Source of the DNA: an uncultured Eubacteriales bacterium
Lineage (GTDB): Bacteria; Bacillota; Clostridia; Oscillospirales; UBA644
Direction of reading: 5' to 3'
DNA length: 64,000 nt
Assembly (NCBI GenBank): GCA_959604355.1
Contig: CAUHAO010000002.1
Location: 62,001-126,000, forward strand
Below, piece after piece: positions 53,600 through 62,176 of this stretch (positions are counted from its first letter, which is position 1; the number at the start of each line of letters is the position of its first letter). A model generated the notes under the pieces. It was not told the DNA's origin. It made no database searches and saw only the letters and a list, made by a program, of their open reading frames with translations. The translations under genes and the position numbers were made by a program.

Positions 53600-54657
53600 A
53601 AAAGATATGTATATGCGTGCTTATTTTTATTTGTTTCGCGGCTTTGGCCGTTCCGTGCGCCGCACATAGTGATATTGAGGAATACAGGAAATCGCTTGAA
53701 GCCGAAATAGAGCATCAGAACGGAAGCGTCCCGGATCTTTCGTTTTCTTCCGTCGGAAATATTTTCATATCCGGTATACGAAACGCTTTTGAGGAAAAAA
53801 AGGGATTCATTCTTAAAATGTTCGCGCTGATCATAGCCATGTACATAGTTTCGGCACTCAATGAGGCCTATCCGTCGTCCGACACAGTAAAAGCCGTGGC
53901 GACAGTGATAATCGCGGCGTCCGGAGTGATGCTTTACAGGGATATATTCGATTCCGTGTCGTCGGTGCAATCGGCGTTTGAGAAAATTAACGGTTTTGTT
54001 ATATCTCTTGCCCCGGTTGCGGCGGCGTCGCTTACCGCAGCGGGTTATGCCGATACGGCGGCGGTGGGGTGTTCCGGACTTCTTCTCGCGGGGGAAATCT
54101 GCACATTTGTCGCGGGCACGCTACTGCTGCCGGGAGTAAACACTTACCTTGCCATAGGTGTCGCGTCTTCGGTCACGGGAAATCATAATATCCGAAACCT
54201 GTCCTCGTTTATAAGGAACACCGTTATAATAGGCATAGCTTTTTTGCTCTGCGTCTATTGCGGGATAATGTCGGTGCAGTCTTCTGTCGCGGTGTCGGGC
54301 GACAGTGTGGGCCGTCGGGTCGTCAAGTTCGCCGCGGGAAGCTTTGTGCCGATGTTCGGCGGTGCGGTGAGTGAAGGGCTTGACAGCGCTTTTGCCGCGG
54401 GAGCAATGATGAAAAATTCAATAGGGTCGTTGGGCGTGGTGTCCGTTATCGCGACCGTCGCCGCGCCGATATGCTCTGTGATGTGCGATCTTGTGATACT
54501 TTCGGTATGCTGCACCGTATGCGGATTTTTCCAGGATACCGCGGTACGAGGATTTATGGAAACGGTAAGAGACGCGTACGCGATAATGTTTTCGCTTGCT
54601 CTTGCGGTGTCGGTGATGACGGTAACAGGGGTGAGCATGATGGTAAAGGTCGTGTGA
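53596..54657 (+). CDS. spoIIIAE: stage III sporulation protein AE
   Basis: 353 residues: signal peptide (1-23), an extracytoplasmic segment, then about eight membrane helices. SpoIIIAE features include INGFVISLAPVAAASLTA, SSFIRNTVIIGIAFLLCVYCG and the glycine-rich KFAAGSFVPMFGGAVSEGLD. Channel membrane component. Confidence 0.95.
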   Translation: MKKICICVLIFICFAALAVPCAAHSDIEEYRKSLEAEIEHQNGSVPDLSFSSVGNIFISGIRNAFEEKKGFILKMFALIIAMYIVSALNEAYPSSDTVKAVATVIIAASGVMLYRDIFDSVSSVQSAFEKINGFVISLAPVAAASLTAAGYADTAAVGCSGLLLAGEICTFVAGTLLLPGVNTYLAIGVASSVTGNHNIRNLSSFIRNTVIIGIAFLLCVYCGIMSVQSSVAVSGDSVGRRVVKFAAGSFVPMFGGAVSEGLDSAFAAGAMMKNSIGSLGVVSVIATVAAPICSVMCDLVILSVCCTVCGFFQDTAVRGFMETVRDAYAIMFSLALAVSVMTVTGVSMMVKVV

Positions 54658-54658
54658 T

Positions 54659-55096
54659 ATGGGTGGTTTTATATATTCTTTTTTTACGGTCGCTGCAGGC
54701 GGTGCGCTGATTTCTGCGCTTGCTCCGGCGGGAAAGATGAAAAAGTCTGTGTCCTTTATCTGTGCCATAGTATTGCTGTGTGTTGCCGTTACCTCAGTCG
54801 GATCATGCGAAGGGCCGAACGTCGAAATAAAAACAGACGGCGAGAAGCAAATAAATGAAACGATACGGCAGACTCAGGAGGAGTTGATAAGCCGAGGTTT
54901 CTGCGATGAGCTTTGCAGGTACATACGCGATAATTACGGACAAACTCCCGAGGTGTGCAGAGCCGAAGTCTGTTTCGACGGTGAGGAGGCACTTCTTAAA
55001 AGCGTGACGCTCGGCGGGGTGGATAAGTACGTGGCAGAGTCTGTTGCCGAAATTCTTCCCGAGGATACGGAAATATTTTATACAGACGGAGAATAG
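54659..55096 (+). CDS. spoIIIAF: stage III sporulation protein AF
   Basis: 145 residues. Two N-terminal membrane helices (about 4-22 and 30-45) followed by a soluble ring-building-motif domain (ETIRQTQEELISRGFCDEL). It starts one base after the spoIIIAE stop. Confidence 0.92.
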   Translation: MGGFIYSFFTVAAGGALISALAPAGKMKKSVSFICAIVLLCVAVTSVGSCEGPNVEIKTDGEKQINETIRQTQEELISRGFCDELCRYIRDNYGQTPEVCRAEVCFDGEEALLKSVTLGGVDKYVAESVAEILPEDTEIFYTDGE

Positions 55097-55097
55097 A

Positions 55098-55460
55098 ATG
55101 AGATCAGAGGACTTGTTGGTTAAACTGAAAAAGAATTTTTCGCTCATTATAGTCGCCGCCGTCGCGGTCTCGATGATGCTGCTTTTCATGAGCTCAAAGA
55201 AACAGACGTCATCGCTGTCCGCGGAGGAATTGGAAACATGGAGCGAAAAACTTGAAAATTTTCTTGAAAACATGGAGGGTGTAGGCGAATGCGAGGTCTT
55301 GATTTTTCCGGCGGAAAATATTTCTTCCGCAAACGCAGTCAGAGGGATTTCTATAGTCTGTCAGGGGGACAGTGCAAGAGTAAAAACACAGATAACGGAA
55401 GCCGTGGCGACGCTTTTCGGGATAAACGAGAGCCAGATATCAATAAGCAGGAAAAAGTAA
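55098..55460 (+). CDS. spoIIIAG: stage III sporulation protein AG
   Basis: 120 residues. A membrane helix (FSLIIVAAVAVSMMLLFM), then a ring-building domain (ENMEGVGECEVLIF). The family forms a ring in the intermembrane space. The start is ATG 55098, one base after the spoIIIAF stop; the 55044 frame start lies inside spoIIIAF. The insert length is short compared with the Bacillus protein. Confidence 0.92.
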   Translation: MRSEDLLVKLKKNFSLIIVAAVAVSMMLLFMSSKKQTSSLSAEELETWSEKLENFLENMEGVGECEVLIFPAENISSANAVRGISIVCQGDSARVKTQITEAVATLFGINESQISISRKK

Positions 55461-55996
55461 TGTCTGAAAGCTCGTCATCGGGGACAAAGTGGCTCATTCT
55501 CGGCCTTACGCTCGTTATAACGGCGGCGGTATACATAAACTGGAAATTTGTCAGCAGCGGCGCGCCGTATGTGATAGCTCAGCCTACGGAAGGGACTGCC
55601 GTAACGGGGAACACGTCGTATGTCACTTCGGAGTCGGACTCGTATTTCGACAATGCGAAATATTTGCGCAAAAAGAACCGCGACGAGGCAGTGAGCGTTT
55701 TGAGTGAACTTGTAGACAACATCAATGCCGACGAGACATCACGCCGTACTGCGGCGGCGGCGATAACGGGATATGTACAGACTTCGGAAAAAGAACAGCA
55801 GATAGAAAACCTGATAAAGGCGAAAGGATTCAGGGAATGTATAGTTTTTCTCGGCGATAATAACGCAACCGTGGTAGTGGAAAGCGACGGACTTACTTCC
55901 GCCCAGGCGGCGCAGATAATGGATATTACATCGTCTGAGACAGGTTTTTCCTTCGATGTCATAAAAATTATCGAAATAGGTAGTGTACAAAACTGA
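55460..55996 (+). CDS. spoIIIAH: stage III sporulation protein AH
   Basis: 178 residues. A membrane helix (KWLILGLTLVITAAVYINW), a linker, and a YscJ/FliF-like ring domain (AAAAITGYVQTSEKEQQIENL). It binds SpoIIQ across the septum. ATG 55460 overlaps the spoIIIAG stop (TAATG); a longer frame from 55289 is a shadow of spoIIIAG. Confidence 0.94.
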   Translation: MSESSSSGTKWLILGLTLVITAAVYINWKFVSSGAPYVIAQPTEGTAVTGNTSYVTSESDSYFDNAKYLRKKNRDEAVSVLSELVDNINADETSRRTAAAAITGYVQTSEKEQQIENLIKAKGFRECIVFLGDNNATVVVESDGLTSAQAAQIMDITSSETGFSFDVIKIIEIGSVQN

Positions 55997-56006
55997 AAAA
56001 ATGTGC

Positions 56007-56012
56007 TATAAT
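56007..56012 (+). promoter_or_regulatory. probable -10 element upstream of the Gls24 gene
   Basis: TGCTATAAT, an extended -10, at 56004-56012. The matching -35 (TGTACA, 55984-55989) is weak. It lies 64 bases before the start of the Gls24 gene and would start the long housekeeping operon. Confidence 0.6.
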
Positions 56013-56075
56013 ATATACGAGTAACCATTTCATGACCGATATTTCAATGAAATACATAATTCCGGAGGGAATAAT

Positions 56076-56441
56076 ATGGAAGACAAAAAGAACGGATCCG
56101 TAAAGATATCCGAAGAAGTCGTTGCTTCTATCGTAACGACCGCAGCAATGGAAACTGAAGGCGTCGCGCGCGTTTATCAGAAACTCCAGCCCGCGACAAA
56201 GGCGGCTGTTCCCGCAAGCAAGCATGTCATCAAGGGTGTAGTTATCACTACTCTCAATGACGGTGTCGATCTTACAGTACAGCTTGAAGTGAAGCTCGGA
56301 TATAAGATTCCCGATGTCGCAAATGCGGTGCAGAAGCACGTCGCGGATTCTGTCAGAAGCATGACCGGCCTTAACGTGCTGCATGTGAACGCTGTTGTCC
56401 TCAGCGTTGTCGATCCTTCCAAAATCGAGGGAGCACAGTAA
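56076..56441 (+). CDS. Asp23/Gls24 family protein
   Basis: 121 residues. The Asp23/Gls24 pattern is clear: GSVKISEEVVASIVTTAAMETEGVARV, read in pieces, then GVDLTVQLEVKLGYKIPDVA and HVNAVVLSV. These proteins are abundant envelope-stress or cell-shape factors; in Clostridia one is regularly found before nusB. GGAGGGAAT precedes ATG. Confidence 0.92.
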   Translation: MEDKKNGSVKISEEVVASIVTTAAMETEGVARVYQKLQPATKAAVPASKHVIKGVVITTLNDGVDLTVQLEVKLGYKIPDVANAVQKHVADSVRSMTGLNVLHVNAVVLSVVDPSKIEGAQ

Positions 56442-56443
56442 GT

Positions 56444-56839
56444 ATGACACGTTCCGAAGCCAGAGAATCTTTATTTCTTCTTCTGTTTGAAGCAACATTT
56501 TTCGGCGCCCCCGATCTTGTGCAGATAAAGCAGCTTGCCGGCGAATACAGAAATGTGGAAACTAATGAGTACGTGGACACGGCTCTTGACGCGATCCTTG
56601 CGGACATAGACGGTATAGACGCGGGCATAGACCCGTTTCTGGAGAAGGTTTCCTCAAACCGAGTTTCCCGCGTAGCAAGAACGGCAATGAGAATCGCGGT
56701 GTTCGAGATTCGCGGCGGTGATACTCCTGTACCTGTAGCCATAAACGAAGCGGTGGATCTCGTCAAAAAATATGATACCGATGAGGTCGCTAAATATGTA
56801 AACGGAGTTCTCGGATCGTATGTCAGAAGCCTCTCCTGA
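56444..56839 (+). CDS. nusB: transcription antitermination factor NusB
   Basis: 131 residues, all-helical. MTRSEARESLFLLLFEA at the start and the C-terminal VPVAINEAVDLVKKYDTDEVAKYVNGVLG, read in pieces, are typical. It binds boxA with S10 for rRNA antitermination. It starts two bases after the Gls24 gene and overlaps the next gene by 20 bases. Confidence 0.94.
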   Translation: MTRSEARESLFLLLFEATFFGAPDLVQIKQLAGEYRNVETNEYVDTALDAILADIDGIDAGIDPFLEKVSSNRVSRVARTAMRIAVFEIRGGDTPVPVAINEAVDLVKKYDTDEVAKYVNGVLGSYVRSLS

Positions 56840-57758
56840 TTGCTATATCGGCATCGATACAAGCAACTATACGACATCTGTCGGAATATATTCCGTCAAC
56901 GGCAAATACATAAATTCAAGAAAAATACTCCCGGTTCCCGACGGGGAGTGCGGACTTCGTCAGAGTAACGCCCTGTTTGAACATGTGCGTCAGTTTGCCG
57001 AAGTTTTCGCCGCCGCGGGAACACCGTCTTTCAATATCAGAGGAATAGGTGTGTCAACACGCCCACGGAATATTGAAGGCTCATATATGCCATGTTTTTT
57101 ATACGGACAGTCCGCAGCTGAAACTCTTGCTGCGGCTTATTCCGTTCCCGTGACAAAATTTTCGCACCAGCAGGGACATATTGCGGCGGGGATTCTGTCT
57201 TCGGGACATACGGAGCTGTTTGACGGACCGTTTTATGCTTTCCACGCTTCCGGCGGAACAACAGAACTTTTGCTGGTTGAAAACATAGACAGTATATCCA
57301 TCGCGGCAAAAACACTTGATATAAGCGTCGGACAGCTCGTCGACAGGACGGGGATAATGCTCGGGCTGCATTTCCCGTGCGGTAAAGAACTTGAAGCTCT
57401 CGCCGCAAACGGCAAGTCTCCCGAAAGACCTCGAGTAAAACTCAAAGACGGAGATTGCTGTCTTTCAGGATATGAGAATAAGATCAAAAAGATGATATGC
57501 GACGGAGTTTCCGCTGCCGATGTTTCAAAATATACTCTTGACGTTGTGGGGGACGTTATATCTCGGATGATATCTTCTGTAAATACGGACCGTCTTCCCG
57601 TGCTCTGCGTCGGAGGCGTTATGTCAGATATGATAGTCCGCCGCGCCGTGATTGACGGATGTGGAACGGACAATGTGTTTTTCGCTTCGGCGGATCTCTC
57701 TTCCGACAACGCCGTCGGAATAGCGTATCTTGCGTATAGAGGGTCGTATGAACAGTAA
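56820..57758 (+). CDS. TsaD/Gcp paralogue (ASKHA-fold, peptidase M22-like)
   Basis: 312 residues. The ASKHA ATPase fold shows as IGIDTSNYTTSVGIYS and FHASGGTTELLLVE, with the TsaD-type metal motif HQQGHIAAG (His-x3-His) and VCVGGVMSDMIVR at the end. True TsaD is longer and has a different surrounding of the metal motif, so this is the clostridial paralogue commonly found beside xseA. A role in tRNA t6A formation is not established for it. The stop overlaps the xseA start (ATGA-type). Confidence 0.85.
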   Translation: MSEASPDCYIGIDTSNYTTSVGIYSVNGKYINSRKILPVPDGECGLRQSNALFEHVRQFAEVFAAAGTPSFNIRGIGVSTRPRNIEGSYMPCFLYGQSAAETLAAAYSVPVTKFSHQQGHIAAGILSSGHTELFDGPFYAFHASGGTTELLLVENIDSISIAAKTLDISVGQLVDRTGIMLGLHFPCGKELEALAANGKSPERPRVKLKDGDCCLSGYENKIKKMICDGVSAADVSKYTLDVVGDVISRMISSVNTDRLPVLCVGGVMSDMIVRRAVIDGCGTDNVFFASADLSSDNAVGIAYLAYRGSYEQ

Positions 57759-58947
57759 AGCACTTTCGGTTTCACAACTGAATACTTACGTCAAATCCGT
57801 CTTTGATGCGGATCCGAACCTTCGCATGGTCTATGTGCGCGGCGAGATATCGAATTTTACCGTGCATATGAAAAGCGGACATGCCTATTTTACGCTTAAA
57901 GATGAAAATTCCGCCGTAAAATGCGTTATGTTCAGAGACAACGCTTTTAAGCTCAGATTTGTTCCGAAAGACGGTATGAGTGTTACCGTCCGCGGGCGTG
58001 TGACAGTCTTTCCGCGCGACGGACAGTACCAGCTTTATGCGGAAGACATAGCGCCTGACGGACTCGGCTCCGTCTACATGGCGTTTCTGAAATTGAAGGA
58101 TGATCTTGCGAAAGAAGGACTTTTTGATGATGAGCATAAAAAGTCTCTGCCGCAGTTCCCCGAATCGATAGGCGTTATAACGTCACCCACGGGCGCTGCG
58201 CTTCAGGATATACTGAATATTTCTTCAAGACGCTTCCCAATGGCGGATATAAAGATTTATCCGTGTACGGTGCAGGGTGACACGGCTGCGGCGTCTGTGC
58301 GTAAAGCGCTGGCGTTTTTCAATAAGGAAAAAAATGCAGACGTCGTTATTATAGCAAGGGGCGGCGGTTCTTACGAGGATCTTGCCGCGTTCAACGACGA
58401 AGCTCTCGCGAGAGATGTTTACGCGTCCGGTATACCTGTTGTGAGCGCAATAGGTCATGAGACGGATTTCACGATACTTGATTTTGTCGCAGACAGACGG
58501 GCGCCTACACCATCCGCGGCCGCGGAACTCGTTTGCCCCGACCGTCTCCAATTTTCGGCATATATAAACAGCGTTTTTTCGGGAATAGAGAGTTCTGCAG
58601 AGCGAAAAATCATGTTTGCGCGGAAAAATCTCGAAAATACCGTTAAAAGACTTGATGTCAATAATTATATCAATATGAAATCGTCAATGCTGTCGGCCTT
58701 AAGCGAAAGACTCAGCACTTCCGCGAAAATATTCTTTGACGGTAAGAAAAATTCGTTTGTTTTCCAGGCCGGACGAATAGAAAGCATGAACCCAATGTCC
58801 GTTTTGCTGAGAGGATATTCGGTAGTTTACAAAAGCGGTAAAACCGTGCGTTCCGTCAACGATATTTCTAAAGGGGACGCTTTGAAAATCAGAATGAAGG
58901 ACGGTGTGATTGATTGTGTCGCAGAAAAAACAGGAAATGACATTTGA
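57748..58947 (+). CDS. xseA: exodeoxyribonuclease VII large subunit
   Basis: 399 residues. An N-terminal OB fold (VRGEISNFTVHMKSGHAYFTLKD, read in pieces) is followed by the catalytic domain with IARGGGSYEDLAAFND, GHETDFTILDFVADRRAPTP. It degrades single-stranded DNA with XseB. The start is ATG 57748; the frame extends to 57730 but lies inside the previous gene. It overlaps xseB by about 30 bases. Confidence 0.96.
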   Translation: MNSKALSVSQLNTYVKSVFDADPNLRMVYVRGEISNFTVHMKSGHAYFTLKDENSAVKCVMFRDNAFKLRFVPKDGMSVTVRGRVTVFPRDGQYQLYAEDIAPDGLGSVYMAFLKLKDDLAKEGLFDDEHKKSLPQFPESIGVITSPTGAALQDILNISSRRFPMADIKIYPCTVQGDTAAASVRKALAFFNKEKNADVVIIARGGGSYEDLAAFNDEALARDVYASGIPVVSAIGHETDFTILDFVADRRAPTPSAAAELVCPDRLQFSAYINSVFSGIESSAERKIMFARKNLENTVKRLDVNNYINMKSSMLSALSERLSTSAKIFFDGKKNSFVFQAGRIESMNPMSVLLRGYSVVYKSGKTVRSVNDISKGDALKIRMKDGVIDCVAEKTGNDI

Positions 58948-59143
58948 GCAGGCTGTTTCAAGGCTTGAGCAGATAGCCGACATTCTCGCCAAAGGGGACT
59001 CCGATCTTGACGATGCTGTCGCGCTATACGAGGAAGGCGTTAAACTTTCGGAATTCTGTAATAAAAAACTGAGTAAAATTCAGCAGAAAATAACTGTTAT
59101 TAAAGAGGAGGACAGCGCAAGCGCTGGTGAAAGTGATGACTGA
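58916..59143 (+). CDS. xseB: exodeoxyribonuclease VII small subunit
   Basis: About 75 residues: MTFEQAVSRLEQIADILAKGD, then DDAVALYEEGVKLSEFCNKKL, the standard two-helix XseB. Candidate starts are GTG 58916 (MSQKKQEMTF) and ATG 58937. GTG 58916 fits family length better. It overlaps xseA and ispA. Confidence 0.93.
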   Translation: MSQKKQEMTFEQAVSRLEQIADILAKGDSDLDDAVALYEEGVKLSEFCNKKLSKIQQKITVIKEEDSASAGESDD

Positions 59144-60014
59144 GAATTACGAACAGAAACTTAACATGCTCACAGACATGGTCAATGAGGCTCTCGAGAA
59201 GTATATGCCCGAAAAAGACGATCCGACAGTGAAGGCTATGCGTTACAGCCTTTTTGCAGGCGGCAAAAGAATAAGACCCGTTATTTGTCTTGCGTTCTGT
59301 GAGCTTTTCGGCGGAGATGTCAAATTGGCTCTTCCGTTTGCGTGTGCAATAGAGATGATCCACACATATTCGCTTATTTATGACGATATGCCTTGCATGG
59401 ATAACGATACCATGCGTCGCGGTAAACCGTCAAATCATATTGTTTTCGGTGAAGATATCGCGCTTATGGCGGGCGTGGCACTTTTCGGTGAGGCTATCGG
59501 TGTTGCGAACAGCGCGGGAGAACTCGGCATTTCCAACAGACAGGTGATCAATGCCATAGAAATACTCATAAACGCATCAGGTCTTAAAGGAATAATTTCC
59601 GGCCAGGTACTCGATATGGAGAACCGTCCCGGACTTTCGGAAGCAGAAGTCGAGCGTATATATAAACTCAAAACGGCGGCTCTCCTCAAAGCGGCGGCAC
59701 TTCTCGGATGTGCTGCGGCGGATGCGGACCCCGATGCGGAAAAAGCAGCTCAGACTTATGCCGAAGATCTCGGCATGGCGTTCCAGATACGCGATGACAT
59801 CTTAGACGTTATAGGATCGAAGAATGAGCTCGGAAAAACTCCCGGCAAGGATGAAAGCAGCCAGAAGACCACATATGTAAATCTTCTCGGTGTCGAAAAG
59901 GCGCAGCAACGCGTACATATGCTTACCGAGAGTGCGAAGAGTGCGCTTCCGAAAGATGCGGATACCGGATTCCTTTGCTGGCTTGCGGATAAGCTTTGCG
60001 CAAGAGTAAAATAA
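59136..60014 (+). CDS. ispA: farnesyl/geranyl diphosphate synthase
   Basis: 292 residues. Trans-isoprenyl diphosphate synthase with FARM motif LIYDDMPCMDNDTMRRG (DDxxxxD) and SARM FQIRDDILD; RPVICLAFCELFGGD lies near the N terminus. It makes short-chain prenyl diphosphates. ATG 59136 is preferred over GTG 59127. It is the gene immediately upstream of the OLE RNA, as in known OLE loci. Confidence 0.95.
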   Translation: MTENYEQKLNMLTDMVNEALEKYMPEKDDPTVKAMRYSLFAGGKRIRPVICLAFCELFGGDVKLALPFACAIEMIHTYSLIYDDMPCMDNDTMRRGKPSNHIVFGEDIALMAGVALFGEAIGVANSAGELGISNRQVINAIEILINASGLKGIISGQVLDMENRPGLSEAEVERIYKLKTAALLKAAALLGCAAADADPDAEKAAQTYAEDLGMAFQIRDDILDVIGSKNELGKTPGKDESSQKTTYVNLLGVEKAQQRVHMLTESAKSALPKDADTGFLCWLADKLCARVK

Positions 60015-60027
60015 CGCAAATAAGTTA

Positions 60028-60056
60028 AATATTGTCTAAAAAACTATGACAATATT
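60028..60056 (+). terminator. weak hairpin after ispA
   Basis: AATATTGTC / GACAATATT (60028-60036 with 60048-60056), followed by CATTTTAT. It may end part of the ispA transcript before the OLE promoter. Confidence 0.5.
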
Positions 60057-60077
60057 CATTTTATCCACTATATTCAC

Positions 60078-60106
60078 TTGCAAATATACAAAAAATATGT
60101 TATAAT
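60078..60106 (+). promoter_or_regulatory. promoter of the OLE RNA
   Basis: TTGCAA (60078-60083), 17-base spacer, TATAAT (60101-60106). Transcription would begin near 60113, the start of the G/C-rich non-coding segment. Confidence 0.75.
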
Positions 60107-60112
60107 GAATAA

Positions 60113-60705
60113 ATGATGACACTGTATCCTAGTCTGTATCGGTAAATACCAGGGTGGGGCTAAAAATCCACCGAAGGGCACATCGATGAAACTTCTTGTG
60201 CTTGCCTCGTACGCCCAGTGCGGGGTGGGGGCTGGAAGGTAGAACGCCGGGCTTCCATAATGGCATATGGTTACTGTCCCGTCGTTCGTGGAGACCTGTT
60301 TGCGTGATATATTTGCTTGTCACGGAACAGGGTGAAACCTGCAAGGCGGTTCTTGATTCAGCAAATTTCTCGTGTAAACGATAAATCGGTGCTGTATGCA
60401 GTGTAGCCTGTCTTGAGTGGGTGCGGCGGACAGCGGTCGGATGTGGGCATGTACGGCGCCGTGCGGCCCGATCTTTGCGCTTTGAAACCGTATCTGCAAA
60501 AGAGACTAAGATTTACTCGACACAGTCAGGGAAAACCTCTAGGCAGAGATCTGCTCTGCGCATGACGGATTGCAGTACGTACTGAGTGGTAATCAAGTCA
60601 AGCTTGCGGCGACGCGGCTTCTCGGATTTTAATCGGAAACGGCCTGCTTGGCGACATCAGGTAATCCGCGGGGAAACCTACTTGACCTAAGACGTAAGAT
60701 TTACT
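60113..60705 (+). ncRNA. ole: OLE RNA (ornate large extremophilic RNA)
   Basis: About 590 bases with no supported ORF, a base composition and hairpin density unlike the A/T-rich flanks, and its own promoter. It lies between ispA and a four-helix membrane protein gene resembling oapA, with tlyA, argR and recN downstream, which is the reported OLE gene neighbourhood. Visible local stems include GGAAG/CTTCC (60234-60257) and GCAGAG/CTCTGC (60544-60559). OLE RNA forms a membrane-located ribonucleoprotein with OapA and is linked to stress tolerance in Firmicutes. Assignment rests on position, size and partner gene. A covariance-model search was not possible. The 3' end is approximate. Confidence 0.85.
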
Positions 60706-60740
60706 TCATGCGTTGTCATCATTTATTCTTTTTTACTTAT

Positions 60741-60770
60741 ATACACGAATATACACGAATATACACGAAA
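60741..60770 (+). repeat. three tandem 10-bp repeats before oapA
   Basis: ATACACGAAT, ATACACGAAT and ATACACGAAA follow one another exactly at 60741-60770. The third runs into AAAGGA, the ribosome-binding site of oapA. Confidence 0.85.
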
Positions 60771-60779
60771 GGACCTATT

Positions 60780-61394
60780 ATGGATACCGATTCAGGTGAA
60801 CCGGGAGGACGTCCCAGACAGACTTCCCAGACAAAAAAGAAAGAGACAAAGAAAAACTCCCTGTTTGATTTCAAATGGGCGGGGAGAATAGTTTTAATTT
60901 CACTGATAACATCGTTTATTCTGTCATATTCCTCCGAAAGCATTCTCGAAGGCGTGAATTATATAATGGCGACAGTAATGCTGCTTATCGTCATATTATT
61001 TGGTATACTTTTTGATATCATGGGTACAGCGGTCACGACCGCAAGCGAAAAGGTTCTCAATTCAATGGCTTCCCGCAAACTGAAGGGCGCAAAACTCGCG
61101 TTGTATTTTGTTTCGCACGCGGCATCGGTCTCGAATTTCTGCAACGATGTCATAGGCGATATCTGCGGTATAATAAGCGGCTCAATGTGCGTTGTCATCG
61201 CTTCCGGGATCGCCTCGGATTTAGGCCTGTCCGATATCACATTGATAACCGTCGCCGCAACATCGGTAACTTCTGCCCTTACAATAGGCGGCAAGGCTCT
61301 CGGAAAAAACATTGCCATAAAGTACAATAATAATATAATTTACACAGTCAGCCGCGTCTGCTCTGTGTTCGTCAGGGATAAAAAACAATCATGA
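60780..61394 (+). CDS. oapA: OLE-associated membrane protein (OapA-like)
   Basis: 204 residues. A basic, Thr/Gln/Lys-rich N terminus (about 1-30) could contact RNA; about four membrane segments follow. ILFDIMGTAVTTASEKVLNSMASRKLKGAK, read in pieces, and SNFCNDVIGDICGIISGS are the regions I associate with OapA. In the OLE system this protein binds the RNA and holds it at the membrane. ATG 60780 follows AAAGGACC. Longer in-frame starts lie in the RNA. It overlaps tlyA by four bases. Confidence 0.82.
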   Translation: MDTDSGEPGGRPRQTSQTKKKETKKNSLFDFKWAGRIVLISLITSFILSYSSESILEGVNYIMATVMLLIVILFGILFDIMGTAVTTASEKVLNSMASRKLKGAKLALYFVSHAASVSNFCNDVIGDICGIISGSMCVVIASGIASDLGLSDITLITVAATSVTSALTIGGKALGKNIAIKYNNNIIYTVSRVCSVFVRDKKQS

Positions 61395-62173
61395 GACTTG
61401 ATCTGTACATGGTCGGACAATTCAAACTCAGAAGCCGCAAACTTGCCCAGGACCTTATTCATGCCGGAGCTGTCAGTGTTAACGGATCGGTCTGTTCCAA
61501 ACCCGCGTTCGAAATAAAACCATCAGATATCGTCACCCTGACTACGAATATGAAGTATGTCGGCCGCGGCGGGTTGAAGCTTGAAAAGGCTCTGAATGTC
61601 TTCGATGTCGATGCAATGGGAAAGATATGTATAGATGTCGGCGCGTCGACGGGAGGATTTACCGACTGTCTTCTGCAAAAGGGTGCTGCAAAGGTGTACT
61701 CGGTAGACGTGGGGCACGGACAACTTGACAAAACAATAGCGGAAAATCCCCGTGTAGTGAACTGTGAGGGAATGAACGTCAATACCTTTGCGAAAACGAA
61801 CGACGTAAAATCTCCGCTGATTACAGTAGACGTCTCGTTTACGTCTGTAAAAATAATTCTACACTCGCTTATATCCCTCTGTTCCGAAAAAGCCGATATT
61901 ATCTGTCTTTTCAAACCGCAGTTTGAAGCGGGTAAATTCCAAGGTAAGAGGATAAGCAACAAAAAAGTACATATATCGCTGCTCAACAGTTTTATTTCGT
62001 TTGCGTCAAACGCCGGGCTTGTCATAAACGGGCTTGATTGGTCTCCGATACGCGGCGGTGACGGAAATATAGAGTATCTTTTCTGGCTGAGCAACTATCA
62101 CAGCGAAAACGCCGTCGCGTTCAATGTAGGAAACATCGTTGAAAAAGCCCGGACCGAAACCTCGGAGGTTTGA
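61391..62173 (+). CDS. tlyA: TlyA-family rRNA 2'-O-methyltransferase
   Basis: 260 residues. An N-terminal S4 RNA-binding domain (MRLDLYMVGQFKLRSRKLAQDLI, read in pieces) precedes an FtsJ-type methyltransferase with SAM motif DVGASTGGFTDCLLQKGA and KPQFEAGK. It methylates rRNA; some relatives are called hemolysin A. It overlaps oapA and precedes nadK by three bases. Confidence 0.94.
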   Translation: MRLDLYMVGQFKLRSRKLAQDLIHAGAVSVNGSVCSKPAFEIKPSDIVTLTTNMKYVGRGGLKLEKALNVFDVDAMGKICIDVGASTGGFTDCLLQKGAAKVYSVDVGHGQLDKTIAENPRVVNCEGMNVNTFAKTNDVKSPLITVDVSFTSVKIILHSLISLCSEKADIICLFKPQFEAGKFQGKRISNKKVHISLLNSFISFASNAGLVINGLDWSPIRGGDGNIEYLFWLSNYHSENAVAFNVGNIVEKARTETSEV

Positions 62174-62176
62174 TTT

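Noticed and set aside
60196..60384. 62-codon open frame within the OLE segment, and the 60648 upstream start of the oapA frame
   Set aside because: No ribosome-binding site, no domain, and they lie in sequence better explained as structured RNA.
60480..60560. AGAGACTAAGATTTA resembling a group I intron core
   Set aside because: The partner core elements, splice sites and a host exon are missing; the OLE neighbourhood explains the segment better.
60113..60705. RNase P RNA or tmRNA as an explanation for the large non-coding segment
   Set aside because: The invariant GAGGAAAGTCC-type core of RNase P and the tRNA-like ends with a tag frame of tmRNA are not seen.
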